Positions 23,531 to 34,992 of a DNA stretch of 64,000 nucleotides are shown here, piece after piece (position 1 is the first letter of the stretch; every line of letters starts with the position of its first letter). The DNA lies in NCBI GenBank assembly GCA_027922465.2, contig BQMF02000286.1:1-64000 (forward strand), written 5' to 3'. The position numbers and the translations under genes were made by a program. This DNA is from Turritopsis dohrnii (Eukaryota; Cnidaria; Hydrozoa; Anthoathecata; Oceaniidae). A model generated the notes under the pieces. That model made no database searches, was not told the DNA's origin, and saw nothing but the letters and a program-made list of their open reading frames with translations.

Positions 23531-26500
23531 AACAAGATGCCCTACCGGGCAGAAGGATTTCTGCAAGCTTTGCTGCTGAAAATGCCACAAAAATGCAACA
23601 CTAGCACACTAGTCCTGCAAAACTAAGACAGTCACATCATTCAGCTCGAGAAGCATCAGCATTAAATAAACAAAAATGTTGATGCGACTGACAATGTTCG
23701 TCAAGAAAGTCAGCCTACCATAACATAAAAAGGGGCTTTTCTTTATGCTATCACGGAGATCATTTATGAAGATCTGTTTTTTTGTACGAATAAGCTGAAT
23801 GATTGTTACTGGATATTTGCCACCCACGTACTCCAAAAAAGTGCATCGACACAATACGAAACTTTAATTTAACCACATTAAATATAACGAATCCTATAAA
23901 AAGATTGTGTATACTGGCGGTAACCAACATATCGTTTGGGCAGCACAAACTAATATATAAAGTTTCTATATTGATCTCCTCAGAATGAAAAATATAAATA
24001 TCACAATAATAATTACTTAGAAATTAAAGCTCATATCTAATCTAAAAGTTAAAAAAAATACAACATACGCAGGGAGAAAAGAGATAAGCTGATATATAGC
24101 CAGAATACATCCAACAATTGCTACTAAATATAGTATAAATAGCTGTATAAAGTGCATATGTTGGTGATGTTGGGGAGGAGCTGAAAGGAAGCTAAGCTGA
24201 GCTTTAAAAATCCAAAAGCTTCTAAAAATTGACTTCAAACATGCATACACATACAAAATACACGAAGGTCTTTCATATTTAAAAAGGCTTGGAGCAAAAA
24301 TAAAACAAGAAATACCTTTTCTTCCACACACCATCATGTATTGGCACTGTTTTCATATTTTAAACTTCAAGAAAACTTCTTTCAAAAAACAGAATAACCA
24401 CACTGTAATTTAATTTTGTGAACATGATAAGTTCCCAACAGTAATGCAATTCTTTATATAAAATTATAAGCTGTATTAACTTCTTTTAAAGCCATATTTC
24501 CATCAAAGAAACTTTTAGCAAACTACACACGTTCTTTCGCTGCCATTTTTAAAACGTTTTGTGGACGATCACATGGCATGGCGAAAATCAGCCAATAAAC
24601 TATCGCTATTTAAGTGGAGGTGGCTAAATTAGCACCCTTTCGTAGAAATCGGGCATTATGCACCATGACAATTAAGACGGCTTTTTTATGAACCAATGAA
24701 ATTTAAGAAACAAAAATGCGTAGGTTTGGACAGTAAGATGAACAAGATGCCCTACCGGGCAGAAGGATTTCTGCAAGCTTTGCTGCTGAAAATGCCACAA
24801 AAATGCAACACTAGCACACTAGTCCTGCAAAACTAAGACAGTCACATCATTCAGCTCGAGAAGCATCAGCATTAAATAAACAAAAATGTTGATGCGACTG
24901 ACAATGTTCGTCAAGAAAGTCAGCCTACCATAACATAAAAAAGGGGCTTTTCTTTATGCTATCGCGGAGATCATTTATGAAGATCTGTTTTTTTGTACGA
25001 ATAAGCTGAATGATTGTTACTGGATATTTGCCACTCACGTACTCCAAAAAAGTGCATCGACACAATACGAAACTTTAATTTAACCACATTAAATATAACG
25101 AATCCTATAAAAAGATTGTGTATACTGGCGGTAACCAACATATCGTTTGGGCAGCACAAACTAATTATAAAGTTTCTATATTGATCTCCTCAGAATGAAA
25201 AATATAAATATCACAATAATAATTACTTAGAAATTAAAGCTCATATCTAATCTAAAAGTTAAAAAAAATACAACATACGCAGGGAGAAAAGAGATAAGCT
25301 GATATAGCCAGAATACATCCAAAAATTGCTACTAAATATAGTATAAATAGCTGTATAAAGTGCATATGTTGGTGATGTTGGGGAGGAGCTGAAAGGAAGC
25401 TAAGCTGAGCTTTAAAAATCCAAAAGCTTCTAAAAATTGACTTCAAACATGCATACACATACAAAATACACGAAGGTCTTTCATATTTAAAAAGGCTTGG
25501 AGCAAAAATAAAACAAGAAATACCTTTTCTTCCACACACCATCATGTATTGGCACTGTTTTCATATTTTAAACTTCAAGAAAACTTCTTTCAAAAAACAG
25601 AATAACCACACTGTAATTTAATTTTGTGAACATGATAAGTTCCCAACAGTAATGCAATTCTTTATATAAAATTATAAGCTGTATTAACTTCTTTTAAAGC
25701 CATATTTCCATCAAAGAAACTTTTAGCAAACTACACACGTTCTTTCGCTGCCATTTTTAAAACGTTTTGTGGACGATCACATGGCATGGCGAAAATCAGC
25801 CAATAAACTATCGCTATTTAAGTGGAGGTGGCTAAATTAGCACCCTTTCGTAGAAATCGGGCATTATGCACCATGACAATTAAGACGGCTTTTTTATGAA
25901 CCAATGAAATTTAAGAAACAAAAATGCGTAGGTTTGGACAGTAAGATGAACAAGATGCCCTACCGGGCAGAAGGATTTCTGCAAGCTTTGCTGCTGAAAA
26001 TGCCACAAAAATGCAACACTAGCACACTAGTCCTGCAAAACTAAGACAGTCACGTCATTCAGCTCGAGAAGCATCAGCATTAAATAAACAAAAATATTGA
26101 TGCGACTGACAATGTTCGTCAAGAAAGTCAGCCTACCATAACATAAAAAAGGGGCTTTTCTTTATGCTATCGCGGAGATCATTTATGAAGATCTGTTTTT
26201 TTGTACGAATAAGCTGAATGATTGTTACTGGATATTTGCCACTCACGTACTCCAAAAAAGTGCATCGACACAATACGAAACTTTAATTTAACCACATTAA
26301 ATATAACGAATCCTATAAAAAGATTGTGTATACTGGCAGTAACCAACATATCGTTTGGGCAGCACAAAATAATTATAAAGTTTCTATATTGATCTCCTCA
26401 GAATGAAAAATATAAATATCACAATAATAATTACTTAGAAATTAAAGCTCATATCTAATCTAAAAGTTAAAAAAAATACAACATACGCAGGGAGAAAAGA

Positions 26501-28382
26501 GATAAGCTGATATAGCCAGAATACATCCAAAAATTGCTACTAAATATAGTATAAATAGCTGTATAAAGTGCATATGTTGGTGATGTTGGGGAGGAGCTGA
26601 AAGGAAGCTAAGCTGAGCTTTAAAAATCCAAAAGCTTCTAAAAATTGACTTCAAACATGCATACACATACAAAATACACGAAGGTCTTTCATATTTAAAA
26701 AGGCTTGGAGCAAAAATAAAACAAGAAATACCTTTTCTTCCACACACCATGATGTATTGGCACTGTTTTCATATTTTAAACTTCAAGAAAACTTCTTTCA
26801 AAAAACAGAATAACCACACTGTAATTTAATTTTGTGAACATGATAAGTTCCCAACAGTAATGCAATTCTTTATATAAAATTATAAGCTGTATTAACTTCT
26901 TTTAAAGCCATATTTCCATCAAAGAAACTTTTAGCAAACTACACACGTTCTTTCGCTGCCATTTTTGAAACGTTTTGTGGACGATCACATGGCATGGCGA
27001 AAATCAGCCAATAAACTATCGCTATTTAAGTGGAGGTGGCTAAATTAGCACCCTTTCGTAGAAATCGGGCATTATGCACCAATGACAATTAAGACGGCTT
27101 TTTTATGAACCAATGAAATTTAAGAAACAAAAATGCGTAGGTTTGGACAGTAAGATGAAAAAAAAAAAAAACAGAACAAGATGCCCTACCGGGCAGAAGG
27201 ATTTCTGCAAGCTTTGCTGCTGAAAATGCCACAAAAATGCAACACTAGCACACTAGTCCTGCAAAACTAAGACAGTCACATCATTCAGGTCGAGAAGCAT
27301 CAGCATTAAATAAACAAAAATATTGATGCGACTGACAATGTTCGTCAAGAAAGTCAGCCTACCATAACATAAAAAAGGGGCTTTTCTTTATGCTATCGCG
27401 GAGATCATTTATGAAGATCTGTTTTTTTGTACGAATAAGCTGAATGATTGTTACTGGATATTTGCCACTCACGTACTCCAAAAAAGTGCATCGACACAAT
27501 ACGAAACTTTAATTTAACCACATTAAATATAACGAATCCTATAAAAAGATTGTGTATACTGGCGGTAACCAACATATCGATTGGGCAGCACAAACTAATA
27601 TATAAAGTTTCTATATTGATCTCCTCAGAATGAAAAATATAAATATCACAATAATAATTACTTAGAAATTAAAGCTCATATCTAATCTAAAAGTTAAAAA
27701 AAATACAACATACGTAGGGAGAAAAGAGATAAGCTGATATAGCCAGAATACATCCAAAAATTGCTATTAAATATAGTATAAATAGCTGTATAAAGTGCAT
27801 ATGTTGGTGATGTTGGGGAGGAGCTGAAAGGAAGCTAAGCTGAGCTTTAAAAATCCAAAAGCTTCTAAAAATTGACTTCAAACATGCATACACATACAAA
27901 ATGCACGAAGGTCTTTCATATTTAAAAAGGCTTGGAGCAAAAATAAAACAAGAAATACCTTTTCTTCCACACACCATGTATTGGCACTGTTTTCATATTT
28001 TAAACTTCAAGAAAACTTCTTTCAAAAAACAGAATAACCACACTGTAATTGAATTTTGTGAACATGATAAGTTCCCAACAGTAATGCAATTCTTTATATA
28101 AAATTATAAGCTGTATTAACTTCTTTTAAAGCCATATTTCCATCAAAGAAACTTTTAGCAAACTACACACGTTCTTTCGCTGCCATTTTTAAAACGTTTT
28201 GTGGACGATCACATGGCATGGCGAAAATCAGCCAATAAACTATCGCTATTTAAGTGGAGGTGGCTAAATTAGCACCCGTTCGTAGAAATCGGGCATTATG
28301 CACCAATGACAATTAAGACGGCTTTTTTATGAACCAATGAAATTTAAGAAACAAAAATGCGCCGGTTTGGACAGTAAGATGA
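23531..28382 (-). repeat. array R: four tandem Helentron-like units of about 1.21 kb
   Basis: Units start at 23531, 24741, 25949 and 27175 and differ by only a few substitutions and small indels. As read on +, each starts AACAAGATGCCCTACCGGGC and ends GGTTTGGACAGTAAGATG, the complement of the termini of array L, but the interior is unrelated to array L. Each unit contains the same 61-62 and 96-106 codon open frames. Because the copies are nearly identical, this is not evidence of coding. It lies in the opposite orientation to array L. Confidence 0.75.
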
Positions 28383-28397
28383 AAAAAAAAAAAAAAT

Positions 28398-28600
28398 CAG
28401 AAAAACACGGACGATCGTAAAGTATTTCTTGCTTGCGCAGAAATCCAAAAACACGGACGATCGTAAAGTATTTCTTGCTTACGCAGAAATCCAAAAAACA
28501 GGAGAAAGACGATCGTAAAGTATTTCTTGCTTACGCAGAAATCCAAAAACGAAGAAAAACACGGACGATCGTAAAGTATTTCTTGCTTACGCAGAAATCC
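28398..28600 (-). repeat. four tandem subterminal repeats at the outer edge of array R
   Basis: About 45-55-bp copies of GACGATCGTAAAGTATTTCT followed by TGCTTACGCAGAAATCC. Complement of the two units at 17628-17722. Copy number differs between the arrays (four against two). Confidence 0.8.
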
Positions 28601-29218
28601 AACAAGTAATATCAGAAAGTATTGCTACAAACAGAAGAAATGTGTGAACTGCAACCATGGATACGTATTTTATAATCAAAATAAGATTAAGAAATTAAAG
28701 AAATTCTGTGAAAACCAAAAGAGAAAAAACAAACTTTTTCGAAAAAAATTTAAAGCGAAAAATCCACTAGAAATCATTTCAAGCGTTTCAAGCTTTGATT
28801 CAAAATAAAAACTAGTCAAGATTTAGAGCTAAAACATCATATATACAAAAATAAAATACATGGTTGGTACAATTTCAGATTACAAGCTGTGCTTCAAAAT
28901 CCTTGTCGTTCCCTTTACTAAAACAACACAAAAGTAATATGAAAAATGTCTAAGCAATTTAAGTATACTACCTTCCTAAATAACATAGTATAATATAATA
29001 ATAAATTAGAAAAAGATACCAAAAAACATTCTTTCTTCCACCTGCAGTACCATGCTTTGAAACGGAAAAAAAGCAAAGTCAGCTAATAATTGTATACCAC
29101 CGTGTAACAGCAACACGAAAAGTTGGAAGATGATGATGAACAAAATCGAAAACTGACTTTCGCCTATCTCGTGAAACTACTATGCCTCCTCGCTCGCTTA
29201 CGCTCGCTGCGGGGGCAA
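28601..29218. repeat. uninterrupted right arm (B' plus A') of the foldback element
   Basis: Complement of block B followed directly by the complement of block A, with the junction near 28935-28965. It shows what the left arm looked like before array L was inserted. Confidence 0.8.
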
Positions 29219-29364
29219 AAAAAAAAAAATTCCCTTACGTGTAAACGTAGTATAAGTATCCAATTGTCCCGAATTTATTGAAACTCCGTGTCGTGACCTA
29301 ATTACATCCAATTACAGTGGAACCTCCTTAAAGCGAACATCCTCTAAAGCGGTCACCTCCTTAA

Positions 29365-29974
29365 AGCCTGATTTCCACTCAGGATAATTTCAATTGGATC
29401 AGAACGGACCGGATCGATTTTTGATCTGCGCATGCGTATTAATTAAAGTTTTGCGATCCGTTTCGATCCATTTCAGTCCAGGAAAAAGTTGAAAAAAGTT
29501 CAACTTTTTTCGATCCGGTCCGCGGATCAAAATTTTTTAACAAATGAGAATCGGGCTTTTTCTATAATTTATTATTCAAGAGGCTAAACACAGTAAACAC
29601 AGTAAACATGATCGTAAAGTTTAAGTTCCCTGATAAGAAGGTGATATTCGCCTTTCCAGCCCCTCTCTTGAAAGATCTTACGAACCCATACACTTTTCTT
29701 ATATTTCTTCTTTTCCTTAGCTCTTCTTTGCAGACGACCTCTGGTCAAAATTAGAAGTAAAATCCTTTTGTTAAGCACAGCAACCATATTTTCAACTGCG
29801 TCTACCACAAAAACTATGTTTGTTTACATGTTTTGTCTGCCATATTTACTAGTTTTCCCGCGCACTTTTCCGTCTGCGCGAATGAAAGGAAATCGCTCTC
29901 CGGATCGGAACAGATCAAAAATCGATCCGGTCCGTTCCAATCCAATTGAAATTATCCTGAGTGGAAATCAGGCT
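29365..29974. mobile_element. PIF/Harbinger-type element (610 bp) nested in the TA element
   Basis: Perfect inverted repeats of about 35 bp start AGCCTGATTTCCACTCAGGA. TAA duplications lie at 29362-29364 and 29975-29977. Inside, GATCGAT/GGTCCG-rich subterminal sequence is also inverted. Carries the transposase fragment below. Confidence 0.9.
29600..29808 (-). pseudogene. Harbinger transposase N-terminal fragment
   Basis: The frame contains KSVWVRKIFQERGWKGEYHL followed by LIRELKLYDH, the W-V-R-x-I-F and E-Y-H-x-L-x-x-E-L signature found near the N-terminus of PIF/Harbinger transposases. The catalytic DDE region is absent. It agrees with the TAA duplication in identifying the element. Confidence 0.75.
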
Positions 29975-30308
29975 TAAAGTGGACATTATTTCCAGTAGCC
30001 GCACGACAATTCCACCTAAACTTTACCTCTATAAAGCGGACACCGAAAAACTTCGACAAGAACATCAAAATTCAGTATTTTGTTTCATTTTCTTGTTATA
30101 ATTTTCAGTCCTTACGGTTTTTTAATATGCCAAACAAATGTTTATTTTCAGGTCCAATTTCATTTTATGAATGATTTTTACCTAACTGGGCTATAGCAAA
30201 GAGTAATATGGACATGCCTAATGGGTTCTCGACTTACGAGTAAAATTTCTTCCAAGTATCTGGCCAAAATAAGCAAAACCTCTCCAAGCGGACAAAGGTT
30301 CCACTGTA

Positions 30309-31023
30309 CACCCAACCTTGATTTTATATCGTTTATTGTTTTAATGATTGTGCAAATTTATTACTTAATAATCATCGATTCCATTTCAACGGAGATCCAA
30401 CGAAAGGGCGGAGAAAAGATCCACTCATTCACTTTACTGAATCACTTTTTCTTAAGCGAAAAATTTGAATAAAATTGAAACAATTGAACAAAGATGAATT
30501 TTAGTTCATGAGCGAATACACAAAACATTTACTTAGTTGAAACCTGAAAAAGATTGACAAACATGGGTCATAACCATTTTTTTCATTTTCTATGTTGATA
30601 TTAGCTATAACAAAAAAACCATGTGTAATTAAAAAGTTTCGTGGTCATAAAATGGTATATTAACAGCTTTTTAAGTCGCCCGGGTAAACATTTAGAATTT
30701 TTTTTAATTTCATAAGACTCTTCGAATTAAAGAAAATGTGTAATCACTTTATTGACAGTAATTTTTTTTCACAAGTAATCTTCACTAGCTCAAAGAACAA
30801 ACCAAAACATGCATATTGTCATCATAACGTCATGTAGCAGTCGACGTCTTATCGTGACGAACGTTGAGAAAATACGTCTCTCAGGTTGAACCTAACTATT
30901 TTTTACACTTTATCACCAATTTCGTGGAAATGTATAACCCAAAGCTATCAAAAGTTTGATTGAGGATGCATCACAAAATGCGTTTCAATTAAAATAAAAA
31001 AGTACACATTTTCAAAATAACAA
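30309..31023. other. intergenic; presumed 3' UTR of the oxidase gene at its right end
   Basis: No gene is recognised. Sequence just left of 31024 should contain the minus-strand oxidase 3' UTR; I could not fix the polyadenylation site. Confidence 0.4.
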
Positions 31024-32752
31024 TCAAGCGACATTTTCCATATTTTCCACAATTAGTGTGTTGTAACTAACAACATGATGAATAGTTTCAAAATACACAG
31101 ACGATCCAATGTACCACATACCATATTTACCTTGCATTTCCATGATCTTCCAGATAACTCCTTTCTGTATATCTGCAATAGAATAATGCGGGAAATAATC
31201 CCATGTTTTGCTAAAAACAATCCTTATACTGCTCGCTGACATTTTCTGGAAATGCTTCGACAGGATTTGCTTTAATTCACTTTCTGATCCGTTCTGTAAG
31301 TTTCTTTGATAGGTAGTATACGTTGTAACTGGCCGGTAATCGTCTCCGGTCGGATATTGACTTGACTGATACTTTGCCCCTGTGTAGTTGTGATTTAAGG
31401 AAAATCTATCAATAATTAATTCCACTGTACCCTCATTTGCTTTCCTCTCGTTGTTTAGATAAAGATTCCACGGACTAAAACCATGTTGCTCATTACTTGA
31501 ATCTACAATACTCGTCGTGTAAAGTATTGTGACAGTCCCTGTTAAGAGTTCTTTTTCCAGGGGAATTTGGTTAACCCAACTTGCTATAGATGACTGCATA
31601 TCTGGACTCCAGATTAAAAAGTCGAAATGTTCCCACTCAGCGGGCTTTTTATTTTGACTTATAAGCAACCTCACCTCTCTGCTGTTTTCCTCGTATTCTC
31701 GATAAACTTTTTGGATGTCAACATTGAAACGAACACGCAAATGTTCTTTATCGACAATGACCTGCCATAACTTTTGGTATCCACATTTAAATATAAGGGT
31801 TTCTAGACAGGAAATTCAGTTTGAGAAAGGTTAATTTTTTTAGGTGTTATTGCAATAAAAGTTGGATAATATTACCTGGTTTTTTGATAAAGATTTTCTC
31901 TAAATATATTAAACCATAAAAAGCTGATACTTGATGCATGTAACCATATGCAAACTCTTCGAAGTAACCATAAAAAAATGAGACCAACATTTGTAAGTTG
32001 TTCTTCATAAGAAAGTCATAAAGGCTTCCATTGATTAACTCAGGATTCTAAATACAAAGACAGTGAGGCATTAGTTTTTTCAATAACACTTAATTAAACA
32101 AAAACAAATGAGCCTGCACATTTTTCCATGATTAATGGAATAGTTTGGATTGGGCAATCATAAGATGAAGATAAGATTCAGAACTTCATGTTTACCGTAA
32201 ATTTACCGATTAAGCGCCCAGGACTCAATTAAGCGCCCCGTCCGATTAAGCGCCAAGGTTAGAGACTTTTTTATTAACCTCCCAAGACCCAATTAAGCCC
32301 TTCGTCCGTATAAGCGCCCACCGTAAAAGTGCAAAAAAATTATAGGCGCCCAGGGCGCTTAATCGGTCATTTACGGTATTTAAAAGTGCAACTTAATGTA
32401 AATAAGCTGATGATGACTACTGGATGTTAGTCGAAACATCTTTTAATAATTTTAATAATTGTATCAAATATAGTATTGCCAATGTTAATCCATTTTTTCA
32501 ACAGCTACATTGAAACAAATGATATTCTACTCATAACCCTTGAAATGCGTTAGGTCTCCATTAGGTCGTTCACCATAGAAAAAAAAGTTAAGCAAAAATA
32601 AAAAGTTGGTAAAACATTAACAAACAAATTTCAATCTGAATCTCTGACGTTCTCATAAAAAAAACGTTTTCTTAATTGCCAACATATTTCACTGTAATTT
32701 TCTCACAATTTATTAGATTTCGCTAAGCGAAAGATATTGGTTTCGGCGGCGT

Positions 32753-32784
<32 letters not shown>

Positions 32785-34254
32785 ATCTATGTACGGCGAA
32801 GGTTTTTTAGTATCGCACTTACTAACTTAAAATTCTTTTATTTCTATTTCTTTTTATCCGTGCTCTCATGACCATGATATGTTTTCGTATATTTCGTGAG
32901 CTATAAAGTGTATTTACCACATAGTCACAAAAAAAGGATCTTTCCCTAAAGGGAAAACAAAAAGAAGGGTTTCAATTACTTTTTTGCTTCGAAGTACCAC
33001 TATGAAATTTAAATTAAGTAAACTTTAGTGACGCTTTTGGTGTTGATATCCGTCGAAGATCAAATGCAGTGAAGAAGAAGCTTTACAAGCAGTTTTAATT
33101 TTTAACTCTAACTTCAAACCGTCTATTTCAAACAAACTATTTGTTTGTTATTTGATTTGTTTATTTTGTTTAAGTATTTTGGATAGATTTTCGTTTTTTA
33201 AAATTTTTTCGAACAAATCTTTTTTTCTTATCTCTTTTGGCTCACGTTTTTCTTACAAAGTCATTTTTTTAGCTCATACAAGTATATTTCTTTTGTTTCA
33301 ATTTGTGATGTGTTTATTAATAAAGTTAGGTTTACACAATAAAACTTTTTTTATTTCTATGCTTACACTAGCAGATCTTTTTAACAAAATGTATCTGTAG
33401 GGCAACTAGGCTCAGAAACAGGGAGGTTACGCAGAAATACGAAAACACGTATCACTATGGAGACGGGTTTATTATAAATTCCGCTCTGCAACCCAATGAA
33501 TCCTCAAGTATGCATTTAGAATGGGCGTTATTTATAGGTCGCTATTCTTAAAAAAACATAAGCGAAATCTTTCGACCATCCGGTCGTCTTGTTATTATTC
33601 TTGCTAATCTCAATATCGGGTAGTATGACAATTTCATATTTTAGACATGCACAATCATAACAGATTAGGAGATTTGACTGGTTTTGGCATGTTGGAAGTT
33701 GTGATTAACCTTACCTTTGGCCTCGGAAGTATTACTCCTCTATATTTCCCAAAGATGTGGTCACGAAGTTCAAAATATCGTTTCAGAGCTTTTTCAAGTT
33801 CCTCACTAATAGCTTTATCATCCATACTTTCGTAAATGCCTCCCAACACATTTTTTGCATAATACACAAAAAATTCTTGATGGGTCATTTCTTTTCCATC
33901 AAACCAAACCGAATCCAGGTCATTCTTTTGAAGTATTTCGCCTGGTAAAAACTTTTTTGCAAGCTCATGAATGTAGTAGTTTGATCGAAAGATAAATGCA
34001 CCAGCATCAAAGGCCGTATTTCAGTGATAAACCGTATATGCCTTGCCACCAATTCTCGATGATCTTTCCAAGATGTGAATGTTTTTGAAACCTTTCTGTT
34101 TGAGTAAGTAAGCCATGTGAACACCAGATGGACCAGCACCAACAATTGCAATGTTATCATCAAATGACTTCGGCCCTTTGATTTTGTAAGGTAGCTTTAT
34201 TTCTCCATTTACATAGAAGAAACTCATCAAGATGATAAGAAGAAGCACCTCCAT
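31024..34254 (-). CDS. secreted FAD-dependent amine-oxidase-like protein, 3 exons, with one in-frame TGA
   Basis: Exon 1 is 34254-33715 (ATG at 34254; donor GTAAGG), exon 2 is 32047-31876 (acceptor TTTAG; donor GTAATA) and exon 3 is 31802-31024 (acceptor TCTAG; stop at 31024). Phases fit (0, then 1). The total is about 496 codons, normal for the flavin amine oxidase family. Residues 1-17 form a signal peptide (MEVLLLIILMSFFYVNG). The dinucleotide fold follows with IAIVGAGPSGVHMAYLL, the acidic end of strand 2 (ILERSS) and RIGGKAYTVY. The C-terminal end MWYIGSSVYFETIHHVVSYN fits the closing FAD contact of the family. Codon 78 is TGA (34023-34021), yet both sides remain clearly homologous in the same frame. 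This may be a disabling mutation, a sequence error or a recoded codon. Substrate unknown. Intron 1 carries two transposons. Confidence 0.8.
32193..32378. mobile_element. MITE with TACCGTAAAT-ACCGATTAAGCGCC ends
   Basis: The ends ACCGTAAAT and ACCGATTAAGCGCCC are inverted at both sides, and AATTAAGCGCC-type motifs repeat inside. It is 186 bp in intron 1 of the oxidase gene. TA-type duplication likely but not separable from the TIR. A faint relative occurs at 45880-45925. Confidence 0.7.
32709..33592 (+). mobile_element. single Helentron/HINE-like element in oxidase intron 1
   Basis: The 5' part reads GATTTCGCTAAGCGAAAGAT followed by a (TCTA)n microsatellite at 32752-32787. The 3' part has AGCGAAATC (inverse of the 5' GATTTCGCT), then a hairpin CGACC-ATC-CGGTCG, then TCTTGTT. 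This is the same order of parts as the arrays at 17.6-28.6 kb: inverted subterminal repeats, simple repeat near the 5' side, a 3' hairpin and a terminal CTTGTT. The T-rich stretch at 33150-33350 also resembles 22500-22680. No coding content. Confidence 0.6.
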
Positions 34255-34851
34255 CTCTATGAATATAACATTTTTTAAATGTTTTATTTCATCCTAAGGA
34301 TTTTCAACAAATTTTATAAGGAGCAATTTAATTCAGTATTGACAATTGTCCTTTAGAGGCGACAGACTGTCCTTGATTACATGCTTAAACACTATAACAT
34401 CGAGGTTCACCTGCTTCCGATATATCAATACCTATAAGTTGAATTGGAATATTTAGTGACTATTATTTCTGATGACAACATACACTTGGATATCAAGCTT
34501 AGTGTTAAGCAGAGTGGATTGACAAGGCTCGTGCATAAGTGTTGATCCCCTACCTCGTGTTCAGTTCGAGCAAGTTACAAGATGTAATAAACTGTTGGTA
34601 ATATCACGTGATAAAACGCACATTTTGCAGCTCTTGTAGCCAGGTAACATGTAAAGCTGTTAAGGAGTCTCCAGGTGGAGAATGTTTCTTTTTAGTTCTT
34701 ATTGAATTAATCGATTGTTTGCTACTGAACTCTACCTACCTTGATTCTCTGTTGTTTGTAAAACATTTCAAGCATTTTAGGAACCTTTGTGAGTCTATTG
34801 TAGGTTCCAAATAGTAAAAAAAAAAAAGTTTTAGCTGAAGAGTATGTTTAT
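34255..34851. other. upstream region of the oxidase gene
   Basis: Presumed promoter region; no clear core elements read by eye. No other gene. Confidence 0.35.
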
Positions 34852-34992
34852 GTGACAGGATTCAAACATTACATTTAGACGGTGAAAACACTTGTAAAAA
34901 GTATTTGAACAAATGAGGCTAGGCCTGAACCTTACCCTCACCCAGACACTTTAGGTTTACACCGTAAAGTCTACTGTTTGAATCCTGTCCCA
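34852..34992. mobile_element. short MITE with GACAGGATTCAAAC ends
   Basis: GACAGGATTCAAACATTACA and the following TTTAGACGGTG match the right end in complement with a few differences. 141 bp. A truncated relative lies at 11600-11676. Confidence 0.65.

Larger units (their letters stand above)
17349..29218. mobile_element. about 11.9-kb compound foldback element with two internal tandem arrays
   Basis: The outer ends are inverted: GCCCCCGCAGCGAGCGTAAG at 17351 and its complement ending at 29215. The left arm is split: block A (17349-17627), then array L, then block B (22203-22693). The right arm is A' (about 28965-29218) next to B' (28601-28935) without interruption, with array R inside B'. 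Without the arrays the element would be about 2.2 kb with arms of about 0.7 kb. The centre (22694-23530) starts and ends with AGCCTTATTTACAC-like inverted sequence and holds an inner inverted pair. No transposase is recognised. No clear target duplication. Confidence 0.8.
29315..30306. mobile_element. Tc1/mariner/pogo-type element with TA duplication
   Basis: The ends are CAGTGGAACC inverted, flanked by TA (29313-29314 and 30307-30308). TTAAAGCG/CTAAAGCGG motifs repeat inside both ends. Without the nested Harbinger-type insertion (29365-29974) it is about 0.4 kb, so it is non-autonomous. Confidence 0.7.

Noticed and set aside
24017..27977. Repeated 96-106 and 61-62 codon open frames, one set per array R unit
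   Set aside because: Conserved only because the units are nearly identical DNA. Composition follows the AT-rich sequence, frame ends vary with indels, and no domain or splice context is present.
28395..28605. Regular short repeats as a CRISPR-like array
   Set aside because: Repeats are contiguous with the array, lack unique spacers, and the DNA is eukaryotic.
17349..29218. Ordinary centromeric or pericentromeric satellite
   Set aside because: Only 3 and 4 units, two unrelated interiors with shared ends, mirrored placement and an internal empty-site control fit transposition better. Long reads would still be needed to exclude collapse of longer arrays.
34021..34023. Selenocysteine explanation for the in-frame TGA
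   Set aside because: No convincing SECIS-like stem with the required core was seen in the presumed 3' UTR, and the family is not known for Sec at this place. Kept only as one option.
33885..34163. Minus-strand 92-codon frame overlapping oxidase exon 1
   Set aside because: A shifted-frame shadow of exon 1.
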